Below, piece after piece: positions 35,451 through 45,657 of a DNA stretch of 64,000 nucleotides (positions are counted from its first letter, which is position 1; each line of letters begins with the position of its first letter). A program made the position numbers and the translations under genes. The stretch covers positions 186,001 to 250,000 of the forward strand of contig NZ_LYWY01000040.1 in NCBI RefSeq assembly GCF_001661915.1, given 5' to 3'. The notes beneath the pieces are model-generated. The model saw nothing but the letters and a program-made list of their open reading frames with translations, made no database searches and was not told the origin of the DNA. Origin of the DNA: Croceicoccus pelagius. Its GTDB lineage: Bacteria; Pseudomonadota; Alphaproteobacteria; Sphingomonadales; Sphingomonadaceae.

Positions 35451-36284
35451 TCAGTGCTTCTCGTTCCGCCAGACGTTGCGGTAGGCAAGGTATGCCAGGA
35501 CCGTCGCGATCAGCAGGAAGAGCACCACCGGCCAGCCCGTTGCGTGGCGCTTGGCGAGCGTGGGCTCTGCCGTCCACACGAGGAACGCGGCAACGTCCTG
35601 CGACATCGAATCGAGATCGTTGGGCGAACCATCGTCGAAGTCCACTTGGCCGTCCACCAGAGGCTGCGCCATGGCGAGGTTCAGGTTCGGGAAGTACGGG
35701 TTGTAGTGCAGCCCGTCTGGGGTCTTCGCCTCGGGGAATTCGGCCAGCAGTTCCGCAGGCTGATCCTGATAACCGGTCAGCAGCGAATAGACATAGGCGT
35801 CGCCGTTGTGTCGGGCCTTGGCCATCAGCGAAAGATCAGGCGGAATCGCGTTGTTGTTGGCAGCGCGAGCGGCGACATCGTTCGGATAGGGCTTGGGGAA
35901 GTAGTCGGTAGGCAGGGCGGCACGCATGGTGTCTTCGCCCGTAACCGGATCGATGCCCGGAACCATCCAGGTCGCGGCTTCGGCCTTAACCTGCGCTTCG
36001 GTGTAGCCCAGCTGTTCCAGGTCGCGGAAAGCGACGTGGCGCAGCGAGTGACAGGCCGAGCAGACTTCCTTGTAGACCTTGTAGCCACGCTGGACCTGCT
36101 GAAGGTCGAAGTGGCCGAAGGGGCCGTCGCTGGCAAGGTGCAGCGCCTTGGGGTGTTCGTGGAACACGTGCTCGGCCGTTTCGACCTTGGGCTCGCTGGC
36201 CCAGGTGAAGAAGCCGACCGCGAGGGTCACGAGAAGCCAGCCGCTGAAGAAGATGCCGACGAGGATGCCGATTAGACGGACCAT
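35451..36284 (-). CDS. petC: Cytochrome c1
   Basis: Haem c subunit of the cytochrome bc1 complex, passing electrons from the Rieske protein to cytochrome c. The 277-aa protein has an N-terminal hydrophobic segment, the haem motif CSACH (in YKEVCSACHSLRH), the distal Met region in the C-terminal half and a single C-terminal membrane anchor (about residues 250-268). The last residues are YRNVWRNEKH. It is the third gene of petA-petB-petC. Confidence 0.96.
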   Translation of the reverse strand: MVRLIGILVGIFFSGWLLVTLAVGFFTWASEPKVETAEHVFHEHPKALHLASDGPFGHFDLQQVQRGYKVYKEVCSACHSLRHVAFRDLEQLGYTEAQVKAEAATWMVPGIDPVTGEDTMRAALPTDYFPKPYPNDVAARAANNNAIPPDLSLMAKARHNGDAYVYSLLTGYQDQPAELLAEFPEAKTPDGLHYNPYFPNLNLAMAQPLVDGQVDFDDGSPNDLDSMSQDVAAFLVWTAEPTLAKRHATGWPVVLFLLIATVLAYLAYRNVWRNEKH

Positions 36285-36309
36285 TTGTCTGTTTCCCTAT
36301 TCCGGCCGG

Positions 36310-37584
36310 TTATTCGGCTGCCGCTGCGCCGTTCTTGGCGAGCACAGCTTCAGTGATGGAGTTCGGCAGAGGCTTGGTCTTCTCGATCATCGACACAATG
36401 GGCAGGATGATCAGGAAGTGCGCGAAGTAGTACGCGGCGGCCAGCTGGCTGAACATGACGTAGGGTTCTTCAGCCGGTGCGCCGCCCAGGTAGAACAGCG
36501 CGGCCATGCAGGGCACGAAACCGAACCAGATGAACTTGCGCAGCATCGGGCGGTAGCGGGCCGAGCGAACCGGCGACGTGTCGAGCCAGGGCAGGAAGAA
36601 CCAGACCAGGATGGCTGCGAACATCGCGAGCACGCCGAGCAGCTTGGCGGGCACGAAGAAGAAGTCGAACGTGAAGGCACGCAGGATCGCGTAGAACGGC
36701 CAGAAATACCATTCCGGAACGATGTGCGCCGGCGTCGAGAGCGGGTTTGCCGGGATGTAGTTGTCCGGGTGACCCAGAGCGTTCGGCATGAAGAACACGA
36801 ACGCGGTGTAGATCACGAGGAACGCGGCAAGCCCGAAGCCGTCCTTCGCGGTGTAGTAGGGGTGGAACGGAACCGTGTCCGATTCCTGCTTCACTTCGAC
36901 GCCCGTCGGGTTCGACGAACCCGGGATGTGCAGCGCCCAGATGTGGAGGATGACCACGCCCAGGATCACGAAGGGCAGCAGGAAGTGCAGCGAGAAGAAG
37001 CGGTTCAGGGCGGCGTTATCGGGGGCAAAACCGCCGAGAAGCCAGATCTGAAGCGGTTCGCCGACCAGCGGGATCGCGCCGAACAGGCCGGTGATGACCT
37101 TGGCGCCCCAGAAGGACATCTGGCCCCACGGCAGGACGTAGCCCATGAAGGCGGTTGCCATCATGAGAAGGAAGATCACGACGCCCAGCAGCCAGATCAT
37201 TTCGCGCGGCGCCTTGTAAGACGAGAACAGGAAGCCGCGGAAGATGTGGGTGTAGACCACGACGAAGAACGCGGACGCGCCGTTCGCGTGGGCGTAACGC
37301 AGCATCCAGCCCCAGTTGACGTCGCGCATGATGTGCTCGGTCGAATCGAATGCGACCAGCGCGTTGGGCGCGTAGTGCATCGCGAGGATAATGCCGGTGA
37401 CGATCTGGATCATCAGGCAGAAGCCGGCAAGAACGCCGAAGTTCCACCAGTAGTTCAGGTTACGCGGGACCGGATAACCGGCGCCGATCGCGTTGTAGAC
37501 GAAACGGGGAAGCGGCAGCTTCTCGTCCATCCACCGCATGAACGGGTTGGTCGGCTGGTAGTGGTTCGCCCAGGGGAAGCTCAT
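36310..37584 (-). CDS. petB: Cytochrome b of the bc1 complex
   Basis: Membrane core of complex III with two b haems and the Qo/Qi sites. The 424-aa protein has eight membrane helices, the bis-His haem ligands (for example LAMHYAPNA and the YTHIFRG region) and the Qo motif [13 protein letters not shown]. The cyt b start, [18 protein letters not shown], is intact. It lies between petA (12 bp) and petC (25 bp). Confidence 0.97.
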   Translation of the reverse strand: MSFPWANHYQPTNPFMRWMDEKLPLPRFVYNAIGAGYPVPRNLNYWWNFGVLAGFCLMIQIVTGIILAMHYAPNALVAFDSTEHIMRDVNWGWMLRYAHANGASAFFVVVYTHIFRGFLFSSYKAPREMIWLLGVVIFLLMMATAFMGYVLPWGQMSFWGAKVITGLFGAIPLVGEPLQIWLLGGFAPDNAALNRFFSLHFLLPFVILGVVILHIWALHIPGSSNPTGVEVKQESDTVPFHPYYTAKDGFGLAAFLVIYTAFVFFMPNALGHPDNYIPANPLSTPAHIVPEWYFWPFYAILRAFTFDFFFVPAKLLGVLAMFAAILVWFFLPWLDTSPVRSARYRPMLRKFIWFGFVPCMAALFYLGGAPAEEPYVMFSQLAAAYYFAHFLIILPIVSMIEKTKPLPNSITEAVLAKNGAAAAE

Positions 37585-37596
37585 CGTCTCTTATCC

Positions 37597-38166
37597 TCAG
37601 CCGACTTTTACGGTGGTTTCGGAGGTGTACTCGTATTCCGGAACCTGCAGGTTCAACGGAGCGGGCCCCTTCCGGATGCGTGCGGCGGTATCGTAGTGCG
37701 AGCCGTGGCACGGGCAGAAATAGCCGCCGAATTCGCCCTTCACCTCGCCTTCGCCCGCGCCCAGCGGGACGCAGCCGAGGTGGGTGCACACGCCCATGGT
37801 GATGAGCATGTCTTCATGCCCTTCCTTGGTCATTTCAGTGAGCGTCGCCGGATCGCGCAGCGTCGATACGTCGACGGCGTTGGCTTCGGCGATTTCCTTT
37901 TCCGTCAGGCGGCGCACGAAAAGCGGCTGCTTGCGGAAGACGGCCTTCACGGCCTGGCCCGGCTGGATCGCGGAGATATCGACTTCGGTCGAGCTTTCGG
38001 CGAGCACGTCCTTGGACGGCGCCATCTGGCTGATCAGCGGGTAGAGGGTCGCAAGCGCACCCACGCCGCCGAAGCTTACCGCAGCGATTTCGATGAAGTC
38101 GCGGCGACGAACGCCACCTTCATCGCCATCCGCAACCGCGGTGTTGTCGATCGTAGCCTCTGCCAT
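37597..38166 (-). CDS. petA: Rieske iron-sulfur subunit of cytochrome bc1
   Basis: A 189-aa 2Fe-2S protein. The N-terminal Tat-like leader ([10 protein letters not shown]) and membrane anchor come first. The cluster-binding domain follows, with [10 protein letters not shown] (Cys-x-His) and CPCHGSHYD (Cys-x-x-His) and the disulfide Cys pair. It is the first gene of the petABC operon. Confidence 0.97.
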   Translation of the reverse strand: MAEATIDNTAVADGDEGGVRRRDFIEIAAVSFGGVGALATLYPLISQMAPSKDVLAESSTEVDISAIQPGQAVKAVFRKQPLFVRRLTEKEIAEANAVDVSTLRDPATLTEMTKEGHEDMLITMGVCTHLGCVPLGAGEGEVKGEFGGYFCPCHGSHYDTAARIRKGPAPLNLQVPEYEYTSETTVKVG

Positions 38167-38348
38167 GCGTGGCCATCCCTGATCTGGCCGCCCGGCTGAT
38201 TACCGGGCAGGAAGGTTTTCAGACTTTCCGGAAAGCTGCCCGCCTCCGGACCCGAACGGAATCGTGACAGCACGAGGCAATTCGCCCCGCACAGGACCCG
38301 TCTTGGCGCGCCTCATAGACACGGTGCGCGAAATTTCCAACAGGCATT

Positions 38349-39428
38349 TTACGCTGTTTCCGCAACTGCGAAGCCTGCACCTTCGGGCCATGCCGAACTG
38401 CGAAGGGCGATAACCTTGAACAGATCGCCCATCTGATCGGGGTCGACGAGGCGTTTCAGCGCCTCCAGAACGTCACCCGCATTCGCCGGATTCGCCCGTG
38501 CCAGCGCGCCTGCACGCTGCCCGATGCCCAGCGCCATCAGGAACGCACCCTGCGGGCTCATGCCGGTGACGGCCAGTCCTCCGTCTCGCGCAGCCTCTGC
38601 CAAAGCGGTAAAATCGACGTGGGCAGTAAGGTCCGCCGTACCGGGTGCTTCGAACGGATCGGCGCGTTCGTGGCGGGCGACGGCTTGGAAGGTCGATCCG
38701 GTGCGCGGCGCAAGGTGGCCGTAATCAATCGCGAGAATCGCCCCGCCTTGCCGCGCGACGCGTTCGGACAACTCGCGCATAATCGCGGATGCGGCAGGGC
38801 AGGTTTCGACGACCGTGCCTTCCGCCTTGTCCCGCAAATGCGCCGGAACAGCCGCATCCATCGGCTTGTCGCCCGGTGCCGGAACGAATCGGTCACCGGC
38901 GAGCGCCACGGTCATTTCGCGCCAGCCGCTTTCCGTTCGAACCAGTTGCCGGATTGGCAGCGCGTCGAAGAATTCGTTGGCGACGACCAGCAGCGGACGG
39001 TCGTCAGGCAGGGTCGAGACATCGTCGTGGAACTGCGCGCCCGCCAGCAAGTCGCCCTGCGCCCCGCGCAAGGCGGGCGATCCTTCGACAAGGTGCGCGC
39101 GCGGCACGCCGCCCGTCATGCCCAGCACGCGTAGCGCATCGCGCGCCAGCGTCCCGCGCCCGGGCCCAAGCTCGACATAAGCCGCAGCCGAAGCATCGGG
39201 CAGGCCCGCAGCCACCGCCCTTGCGCGCGTGTCGGCAAGCCAGCCGCCGATCATCTCGCCGAACATCTGGCTGATCTCGGGCGCGGTGATGAAATCGCCC
39301 GCCGCGCCCAGCGGATCACGCGGGCTGTAATAGTGCGCGTTCGCCTCTGCCATGTACTGCGCGAGCGATATCGGCCCGAAATTGCGAATCAGGTCGGCGA
39401 AATGGTCCGAAAGGTCGCGCCGCGCCAT
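38349..39428 (-). CDS. SAM-dependent methyltransferase, MidA/NDUFAF7 type
   Basis: A 359-aa class I methyltransferase of the MidA/NDUFAF7 family (PF02636, formerly DUF185). The SAM motif is YVELGPGRGTLARD, preceded by AGDFITAPEISQMFGEMIGGW and followed by LVVANEFFDALPIRQ. In mitochondria the relative NDUFAF7 dimethylates an arginine of complex I during assembly; a similar role here is inference. It begins 10 bp after the lgt stop, so the two are probably co-transcribed. Confidence 0.9.
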   Translation of the reverse strand: MARRDLSDHFADLIRNFGPISLAQYMAEANAHYYSPRDPLGAAGDFITAPEISQMFGEMIGGWLADTRARAVAAGLPDASAAAYVELGPGRGTLARDALRVLGMTGGVPRAHLVEGSPALRGAQGDLLAGAQFHDDVSTLPDDRPLLVVANEFFDALPIRQLVRTESGWREMTVALAGDRFVPAPGDKPMDAAVPAHLRDKAEGTVVETCPAASAIMRELSERVARQGGAILAIDYGHLAPRTGSTFQAVARHERADPFEAPGTADLTAHVDFTALAEAARDGGLAVTGMSPQGAFLMALGIGQRAGALARANPANAGDVLEALKRLVDPDQMGDLFKVIALRSSAWPEGAGFAVAETA

Positions 39429-39438
39429 GAACGCCCGC

Positions 39439-40305
39439 TCAGGCCGGATCGGCGACCGGAGCTTTCGCCTGCTGCCCGATGGCGGGCCGCGTCAGCGACC
39501 AGATCACGATGCCGACACCCACCGCGATCATCGGCAGGGTCAGCCACTGACCCATCGACAGGCCGGTGCTGGCCGCGAATTCGGCCAGCTGCTCGTCCGG
39601 TTCGCGGAAGAACTCGACCGTGAAGCGGGCCAGGGCGATACCTGCGGTGAACACGCCGACAAGAAAACCGGGGCGATAGCGCGCCCGCGTCAACCAGAAG
39701 AGCGAGAGCATGATGACAATCATCGCAAGGCCTTCCAGCCCTGCTTCGTAAAGCTGGCTGGGATGACGCGGCAGCGGTCCTGCGCGCGGGAAGACCATGC
39801 CCCATGCGACGTCGGTGGGGCGGCCCCACAGCTCTCCGTTGATGAAGTTCGCGATGCGACCGAGGAACATCCCGAAAGCGACGTTGACCGAGATGTAATC
39901 GCACATGCGGATGAAGTTGAGGTTGTTGCGCCACGCCACCCACGCGATCGCCAGCAACACGCCCATCACGCCGCCGTGAAAACTCATCCCCCCGTTCCAC
40001 AACTGCACCAGCTGGTCCGGATTCGCCCAGAGCGAGGGTTCGTAGAAGGTCGCATAACCGATGCGCCCGCCAAGGATGATGCCCAGCGTGCACCAGAAGA
40101 ACAGGTCCTCTGCATGACGCTGTGCCATCGGGGCGCCGGGCTGCTTCAGCATCTTGATGAGGTGGAAATACCCCAGCACGATGCCCGCCAGATAGGCCAG
40201 CGAGTAGAACCGCAGCGTGAAGAAGCCGAGGTCGATTCCCGGTCTCAGGCCAAGGTCCGCCCAGTGGATCGGGGCGTTCGCCGTCTCGGCGGCGGCAGCA
40301 AGCAT
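39439..40305 (-). CDS. lgt: Prolipoprotein diacylglyceryl transferase
   Basis: Transfers diacylglycerol to the lipobox cysteine of prolipoproteins in the inner membrane. The 288-aa protein has seven or so membrane helices, the Lgt signature GRIANFINGELWGRPTDVAWG, the YSLAYLAGI start with the conserved FYSLAY, and RHPSQLYEA. The ATG at 40305 (MLAAAAETANAP) is chosen because membrane-domain similarity starts soon after; no strong Shine-Dalgarno sequence precedes it. It is divergent from glnD. Confidence 0.94.
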   Translation of the reverse strand: MLAAAAETANAPIHWADLGLRPGIDLGFFTLRFYSLAYLAGIVLGYFHLIKMLKQPGAPMAQRHAEDLFFWCTLGIILGGRIGYATFYEPSLWANPDQLVQLWNGGMSFHGGVMGVLLAIAWVAWRNNLNFIRMCDYISVNVAFGMFLGRIANFINGELWGRPTDVAWGMVFPRAGPLPRHPSQLYEAGLEGLAMIVIMLSLFWLTRARYRPGFLVGVFTAGIALARFTVEFFREPDEQLAEFAASTGLSMGQWLTLPMIAVGVGIVIWSLTRPAIGQQAKAPVADPA

Positions 40306-40500
40306 CTCAAGCAATCGACAAAACTTTCCGTCTGGGCCGGGGGAACCCCGGCATGTCGGGCGCGCTTTTGGCACAGGCGGCGATGCGATGGTAGGGGGCT
40401 GGATAAAGGTCGCCGCGTTATGCCAACTGCCGGTTCCCCCGCTCTGTTCTGGGGCGCTGTTCACTTGTTTGGTCGCGCCGCCCATATAAGAGTTTGATTG

Positions 40501-43281
40501 ATGCGCGTGTGCATACCGCGCGCGAAGGAAGGACCGGACTTGCCCGCACCCCGTATTGCGAACCAGCGTGCCATCATCGACCGCCGCCGCGTCGTCGCAA
40601 AACTCGACGCGCTGGTCGAAGGCATGGACAGCTTCGACCGCAAGCCGATCGTGAAACTCCTGCGCGGCGCGCTCGACAAGGGCCGCGCGGAAATCGCGGA
40701 CCGGCTGGTGGAAGAACCTGCCGCCGGGCACAAGGCAGCCGCGGCGCAATCGTTCCTGATCGACCAGCTGGTCCGCATCATCCACGACCACGTGATTACC
40801 CACGTCTATCCGCTCGCCAACCGTTCACGCGGGGAGCGGTTGGCGATCCTTGCCGTGGGCGGCTACGGGCGCGGCGAGATGGCGCCGCAGTCCGACGTCG
40901 ACATCGGATTCGTCACGCCGATGAAGAACACGGCGTGGTGCGAACAGGTGGCAGAGGCCATGCTCTACTACCTGTGGGACCTTGGCCTGAAAGTCGGCCA
41001 TTCCAGCCGCACGCTGGACGACATGGTCCGCATGGCAAAACAGGATCTGACGATCCGCACTGCCCTTCTGGAGGCGCGCTTCCTTTGGGGCGACCAGGAC
41101 CTTTACGACGAGGCGCGCGAACGGTTCTGGAAGGAAGTGGTCAAGGGGACCGAGCGCCAGTTCGTGGCCGACAAGCTGGAAGAACGCGACGCGCGCCACA
41201 AGCGCATGGGCGATTCGCGCTATGTCGTCGAACCCAACGTGAAAGAGGGCAAGGGCGGCCTTCGCGACCTCCACACGCTCTACTGGATCGGCAAGTACAT
41301 CCACCGCGTGCAAAGCGCGTCGGAACTGGTGGGCGCAGGGCTGCTGTCGCAATCCGAATACCGCGCCTTCCGCCGGGCGGAAAACTTCTTCCTCGCCGTG
41401 CGCTGCCACATGCACATGATCACAGGGCGCGAGGAAGACCGCCTGACATTCGACCTGCAGCGCGAAGTGTCGGAACGGATGAACTTCGTAGACCGTCCGG
41501 GCAAGAGCGCGGTCGAACGCTTTATGCGGTTCTATTTCCTCCAGGCGAAGCGCGTCGGATCGCTGACTGGCGTCTTCCTTGCCGAGTTGGACGAACAATT
41601 CGCCAAGCGCGCCAACCGGAACCTGCTGTCACGCCTGCGCGACCGGAAGCGCACGATCAGGGGTTTTGAGATCGCGGGCGGGAAGATCAACATTCCCAGC
41701 GACACTTTCTTCCAGAAAGACCCGAAACGGCTGGTGGAGATCTTTACGCTGGCCAACACCGAAGGAGTCGAGGTCCACCCCGCCGCAATGCGCGCCGCCG
41801 ACCGCGATGCCGTGCTGATCGACCGGTCGGTCCGCAACGATCCCAAGGCGAACGCATTGTTCCTCGACTTGCTGGCAAGCGAGGACAACCCCGAACTGGC
41901 GCTGCGCTGGATGAACGAGGCGGGCGTTTTCGGTCGCATCATGCCGGAATTCGGCCGTGTCGTCGCGCAGATGCAGTTCGACATGTACCACCACTACACG
42001 GTGGACGAGCACACGATCCGTGCCATCGGCACGCTCGCCCGGATCGAGAGCGGGGAGATGAACGACACCCACCCGCTTTCGACCGAACTCTTGCCCAAGC
42101 TGAAGTACCGCCGCGCGCTCTATGTCGCGACGCTGATGCACGATATCGCCAAGGGCCGCGGTGGCGACCACTCGGTGCTCGGCGCGGACCTCGCTGAAAA
42201 GGTCTGCCCACGCCTTGGCCTGGACGAGACGGAGACCGAACTGGTCGCGTGGTTGGTCCGCCACCACCTGCTGATGAGCGCGACGGCGTTCAAGCGCGAC
42301 CTTGCCGACCACAAGACGATCATCGATTTCGTCGAGGTCGTCCAGTCGATGGAGCGTCTGCGCCAGCTTCTCATCCTGACCGTGGTCGACATCGGCGCGG
42401 TCGGCCCCGGCACCTGGAACAGCTGGAAAGCGCAGTTGCTGTCCGATCTCTATTACGCGGCGGAAGAACGCATCCGCCTTGGCCACAAGGTCCACGGCCG
42501 GGACAAGCGGATCGAGATCAAGAAGGAGCGCGTGAACGCCCTGCTCGACGATGGCGGCGCGCTGGTCGACAAGTTCGGCAAGGCGATGCAGCCGTCCTAC
42601 TGGATCGCGGAGGCGGAGGACGTGATCGCATCGAACCTTCGCCAGATGGAGGTGATGGGCAAGCAGCCCCTTTCCATCGACACGCAGTATTACGCCGAAC
42701 GCGGCGCGACGCTGGTGACGGCGATGGCCGCCGACCATCCGGGCCTGTTCTCCCGCATCTGCGGCGCGATCCATCTTGCCGGCGGCAACATCATCGACGC
42801 GCGCATCCACACGACGCGAAACGGCCTCGCGGTCGACAACTTCCTCGTGCAGGACCCGCTGGGCCGGCCCTTTGCCGAAGACAGCCAGATGCAGCGGCTG
42901 GTCAAGGGGATCGAGGACGCGCTGGCGAACAAGGTGAAGCTGGTGCCGCAACTGGCCGCCCGCCCCACTGCACGCACCCGCGCCCATGCCTTCGACGTCC
43001 GCCCGCGCGTCAACTTCGACAACGAGGCGTCGAACAAGTTCACCGTGGTGGAGGTCAACGCCCGCGACCGGCCGGCTCTGCTGAACCGCCTGTCACGCGC
43101 GCTGTTCGAGGCCAAGACGATCGTGAATTCGGCCCACATCACGCATTACGGCGAACGCGCGGCCGACACGTTTTACGTAACCGATCTCCTGGGCGACAAG
43201 ATCGCCAGCGAGAGCAGGCTGAAAGCGCTTGAGAAACGGTTGCTCGAAGCGGTCGAGGCCACGGAAGAAGCGGCGAGCTGA
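40501..43281 (+). CDS. glnD: Bifunctional uridylyltransferase/uridylyl-removing enzyme GlnD
   Basis: Senses glutamine and adds or removes UMP on PII proteins, controlling nitrogen assimilation. The 926-aa protein has an N-terminal nucleotidyltransferase domain with GGYGRGEMAPQSDVDIGF (from residue 119). An HD domain carries the uridylyl-removing site (ATLMHDIAKGRGGDHS, around residue 545), and two C-terminal ACT domains start near residues 735 and 850. The ATG at 40501 is used; a TTG lies one codon before. It is followed by a long terminator hairpin. Confidence 0.96.
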   Translation: MRVCIPRAKEGPDLPAPRIANQRAIIDRRRVVAKLDALVEGMDSFDRKPIVKLLRGALDKGRAEIADRLVEEPAAGHKAAAAQSFLIDQLVRIIHDHVITHVYPLANRSRGERLAILAVGGYGRGEMAPQSDVDIGFVTPMKNTAWCEQVAEAMLYYLWDLGLKVGHSSRTLDDMVRMAKQDLTIRTALLEARFLWGDQDLYDEARERFWKEVVKGTERQFVADKLEERDARHKRMGDSRYVVEPNVKEGKGGLRDLHTLYWIGKYIHRVQSASELVGAGLLSQSEYRAFRRAENFFLAVRCHMHMITGREEDRLTFDLQREVSERMNFVDRPGKSAVERFMRFYFLQAKRVGSLTGVFLAELDEQFAKRANRNLLSRLRDRKRTIRGFEIAGGKINIPSDTFFQKDPKRLVEIFTLANTEGVEVHPAAMRAADRDAVLIDRSVRNDPKANALFLDLLASEDNPELALRWMNEAGVFGRIMPEFGRVVAQMQFDMYHHYTVDEHTIRAIGTLARIESGEMNDTHPLSTELLPKLKYRRALYVATLMHDIAKGRGGDHSVLGADLAEKVCPRLGLDETETELVAWLVRHHLLMSATAFKRDLADHKTIIDFVEVVQSMERLRQLLILTVVDIGAVGPGTWNSWKAQLLSDLYYAAEERIRLGHKVHGRDKRIEIKKERVNALLDDGGALVDKFGKAMQPSYWIAEAEDVIASNLRQMEVMGKQPLSIDTQYYAERGATLVTAMAADHPGLFSRICGAIHLAGGNIIDARIHTTRNGLAVDNFLVQDPLGRPFAEDSQMQRLVKGIEDALANKVKLVPQLAARPTARTRAHAFDVRPRVNFDNEASNKFTVVEVNARDRPALLNRLSRALFEAKTIVNSAHITHYGERAADTFYVTDLLGDKIASESRLKALEKRLLEAVEATEEAAS

Positions 43282-43303
43282 ACCGCGCCGGCAGAACGAA
43301 CGG

Positions 43304-43358
43304 AAACGGGGCGGGACCGACAGGCAAAAACCTGTCGTACCCGCCCCGTTTCTGTTTT
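43304..43358 (+). terminator. Terminator after glnD
   Basis: A 12-bp outer stem (AAACGGGGCGGG/CCCGCCCCGTTT) encloses a second GACAGG/CCTGTC stem and is followed by CTGTTTTGG. It lies 23 bp past the glnD stop and 60 bp before the OmpA-family stop on the other strand. Confidence 0.85.
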
Positions 43359-43417
43359 GGCGTCAGGCCGTAGGGCAGACGCATGGGGCAGGCAAATGGG
43401 GCCAGCCCCCGCAATCA

Positions 43418-44290
43418 TCAAAGGCCGTCGAGACCCTTGCTGACCAGAACATTGACCGCCACGCGGCGGTTCTGCGCCTTGCCGTATTCGGTTTCGTTGT
43501 CGGCGGCCGGATCGGCTTCGGACATGCCGGTCGGCGTCAGCATGCGATAGGGCTTCCAGCCGCAAGCCTGCTGCAGGTAGTTCACCACGCGGCCGGCCCG
43601 CTTCTCGCTCAGCTCCTGGTTGTAATCCTGGCTACCGTCGGCATCGGTGTAACCGACGACGAGCAGCAGGGCATTGTCCATGCTTTCGGCCTGCGAAGCG
43701 GCGCTGCAAAGCTCGTTCTGGGCTTCGGGCGACAGGTTCCAGCGACCGGTGTCGAAGTAGACGTTGGTCGTCGACTTGATGTTGTACTGGTCGATGTCAC
43801 CCATGCGGCCGCGCAGGGCTTCGGTCGCGGCTTCGTTCTGGGCAAAGCGCTGGTCGGTGCCGTTGAAGATCATCGCGGCGGTTTCGAGATCGTCGTTGCT
43901 GAAACGGATCTCGTCGGCGACGAGCACGTTGGCGTACTGCATCGTCTTCACCTTGACCGGCAGGCCGTTGAACAGCGACGACGCTGCACGGTCCTTGCTC
44001 GACAGGCCGAGGAAGCCGCCCTTGCTCTTGATTTCGGTCTCGTCGTCGATGGTGACGACGGTGCGGGTGCCGTCGGACGCGGTAACCTGCATGCGGTCAC
44101 CGGCGCGGGCCGAAATGATGCCTTCGACCTCGGGTCCGGCAGTCATCTGGTCGCGGCTGGGAAGGCGGTCGGCCTGGACGAGAACGCTCTCGCTCGGGCG
44201 GTCGTTGACCTGCGCGAATGCGCCGGTGGCCGGAACGGCCAGCGTGGCTGCAAGCAGCAAGGCCTTCGAAGTCATGGAAACCGATTTCAT
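43418..44290 (-). CDS. OmpA-family outer-membrane protein
   Basis: A 290-aa exported protein: signal peptide (cleavage after AFA in ATGAFAQVN), a central part resembling a periplasmic OmpA-N-like domain (DRMQVTASDGTRTVVTID), and a C-terminal OmpA peptidoglycan-binding domain with NVYFDTGRWNLSPEAQ, VGYTDADGSQDYNQELSEKRAGRV and NRRVAVNV. Two ATGs are possible. The second (44290) has AAGGAG 7 nt before it, whereas it nearly abuts the first (44296). It probably tethers the outer membrane to peptidoglycan. A long upstream region precedes it. Confidence 0.9.
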   Translation of the reverse strand: MKSVSMTSKALLLAATLAVPATGAFAQVNDRPSESVLVQADRLPSRDQMTAGPEVEGIISARAGDRMQVTASDGTRTVVTIDDETEIKSKGGFLGLSSKDRAASSLFNGLPVKVKTMQYANVLVADEIRFSNDDLETAAMIFNGTDQRFAQNEAATEALRGRMGDIDQYNIKSTTNVYFDTGRWNLSPEAQNELCSAASQAESMDNALLLVVGYTDADGSQDYNQELSEKRAGRVVNYLQQACGWKPYRMLTPTGMSEADPAADNETEYGKAQNRRVAVNVLVSKGLDGL

Positions 44291-44639
44291 CAACATACTC
44301 CTTGAATTGTTCGGCCCGATCCTCGCATCCGCACGGCGACATGGCGCCACCGTCCCCCTGATGACTGTCGGGCTTTCGAAACTTTCACCCCTCTTCAAAC
44401 TGGTGTGCGGCGGCGGGCCACACGTGAACGCGGGACGATGCCTGTTCACCCCGCCCTTGCTGGCGCATTAACAATTCCCGTTAGCCATGCGTTTTAGCTG
44501 CTAACGGGAGCGCATTGTGCGACGAACCGTTTAAGCTGTCGCCACAAAAAAGCCACTTTCCACCGGCGGTTTGCCACATTTCCCGCCATTGCGAGGTTGG
44601 CAGCAGGGGGATTCCCTGCCCAGATTCAGCGCGCGGAGA
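44291..44639. other. Upstream region of the OmpA-family gene
   Basis: The 349-bp gap holds the 5' region of the OmpA-family gene. Within it, 44476-44509 is a 10-bp perfect inverted repeat (listed separately). The stretch 44380-44440 is Gly/Cys-coloured in frame but has no convincing ORF, and the remainder (44510-44639) is the 3' side of the neighbouring membrane gene. Confidence 0.55.
44476..44509. promoter_or_regulatory. Inverted repeat upstream of the OmpA-family gene
   Basis: TCCCGTTAGC and GCTAACGGGA form a perfect 10-bp dyad with a 14-nt spacer. A second imperfect pair (ACAAT and ATTGT) lies further out at 44471 and 44514. It could be an operator or an RNA hairpin; no neighbouring regulator suggests which. 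Confidence 0.5.
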
Positions 44640-45431
44640 TCAGGAATAGCGCGCGAGATGCTCTACGGCCGCGAAAGCGCCATCGGGATCGGGCAAATGG
44701 TCGAGATAGACATGACGCACATCGCCCGGCTCTCCGGTGACGAGCGTGATCGACCCGCGCTCACCGCTGTCCGCATTCCGCCAAGCATCGACGATCCGGT
44801 CGCCCGCGACCTCGCGGTAGACCGCCCGCCTCAGGGGCGAGATCCAGACCACGCGCGACCGCGTGACCGAGCCATGGCCGAACATGTCGCGCAGCCACGT
44901 CCGGACAAGCGGGAGCCCCATCACCAGCACCGGCACCGCGTAACAGAGCGTCACCATCAGCGGGAAGAACATCCGCCGCAGCCCCTCGCCAAAGCCGGTC
45001 GCGCCTGTTGCCGATGATTGCAGCCACATCCCCAGCAGGATCAAAAGTCCAAGCGCGATCGGCAGGACGACAGCGCGCGGCCCGCGAAACGTACGCCAGC
45101 CAGGCCTGCCGATCCAGCGTAGGGTCTCTCCCGCGGGCAGCGTGTCTTCCGCCTCGGCCACGGGCAAAGCGCGCAGCGTACGAACCATCCGGCAGGCGAC
45201 AACGGTGGCCGCCAATGCGAAACTGCCCAGAATGACGGCAAAGACCGTCTGTCCGGTTCCGCGGTCGATAGCGACGCGGCGGTGCTGCGGGTCGCGTAGA
45301 TAGAAAGTGCTGTCCGGGTGCAGGACCGCGAAAGCCGCGACCGCGAAGAAAACGATCATCGCCAGCGCCACCGAAATGGCGATGGCTGTCATCTGTCCGC
45401 GGCCCGGCCTGTCTGGATTATCGTCCTGCAT
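44640..45431 (-). CDS. Membrane protein of unknown function
   Basis: A 263-aa protein with about four hydrophobic segments (roughly residues 14-36, 60-80, 110-130 and 150-175) and a C-terminal soluble part (SRVVWISPLRRAVYREVAGDRI) of beta-rich, PH-like character. The start at 45431 (MQDDNPDRPG) is uncertain, with MTAIAISVAL a later option; no clear ribosome site is seen. No catalytic motif was recognised. Confidence 0.6.
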   Translation of the reverse strand: MQDDNPDRPGRGQMTAIAISVALAMIVFFAVAAFAVLHPDSTFYLRDPQHRRVAIDRGTGQTVFAVILGSFALAATVVACRMVRTLRALPVAEAEDTLPAGETLRWIGRPGWRTFRGPRAVVLPIALGLLILLGMWLQSSATGATGFGEGLRRMFFPLMVTLCYAVPVLVMGLPLVRTWLRDMFGHGSVTRSRVVWISPLRRAVYREVAGDRIVDAWRNADSGERGSITLVTGEPGDVRHVYLDHLPDPDGAFAAVEHLARYS

Positions 45432-45657
45432 CCCGCCGCGTCTTGTGGCGGGAAAGGCGCGGGCGGGAAAGCGCTTTCCTACTGCCGGCCCGCTCGTCAT
45501 GATGCGGGTGGCTCTTTGGTTTTGTTGTATTTTTGGCGTTCGGCGCGCAAAGTGTCACCCTGTCTGGTGGCGCTTCCAGCGGCGGATTTCCGGCCTTTCC
45601 TGCAGGCGGCGGCAAGGTGACAGGGTGTCACCTTTGTCACCCGCGGCATGTTTGCCG

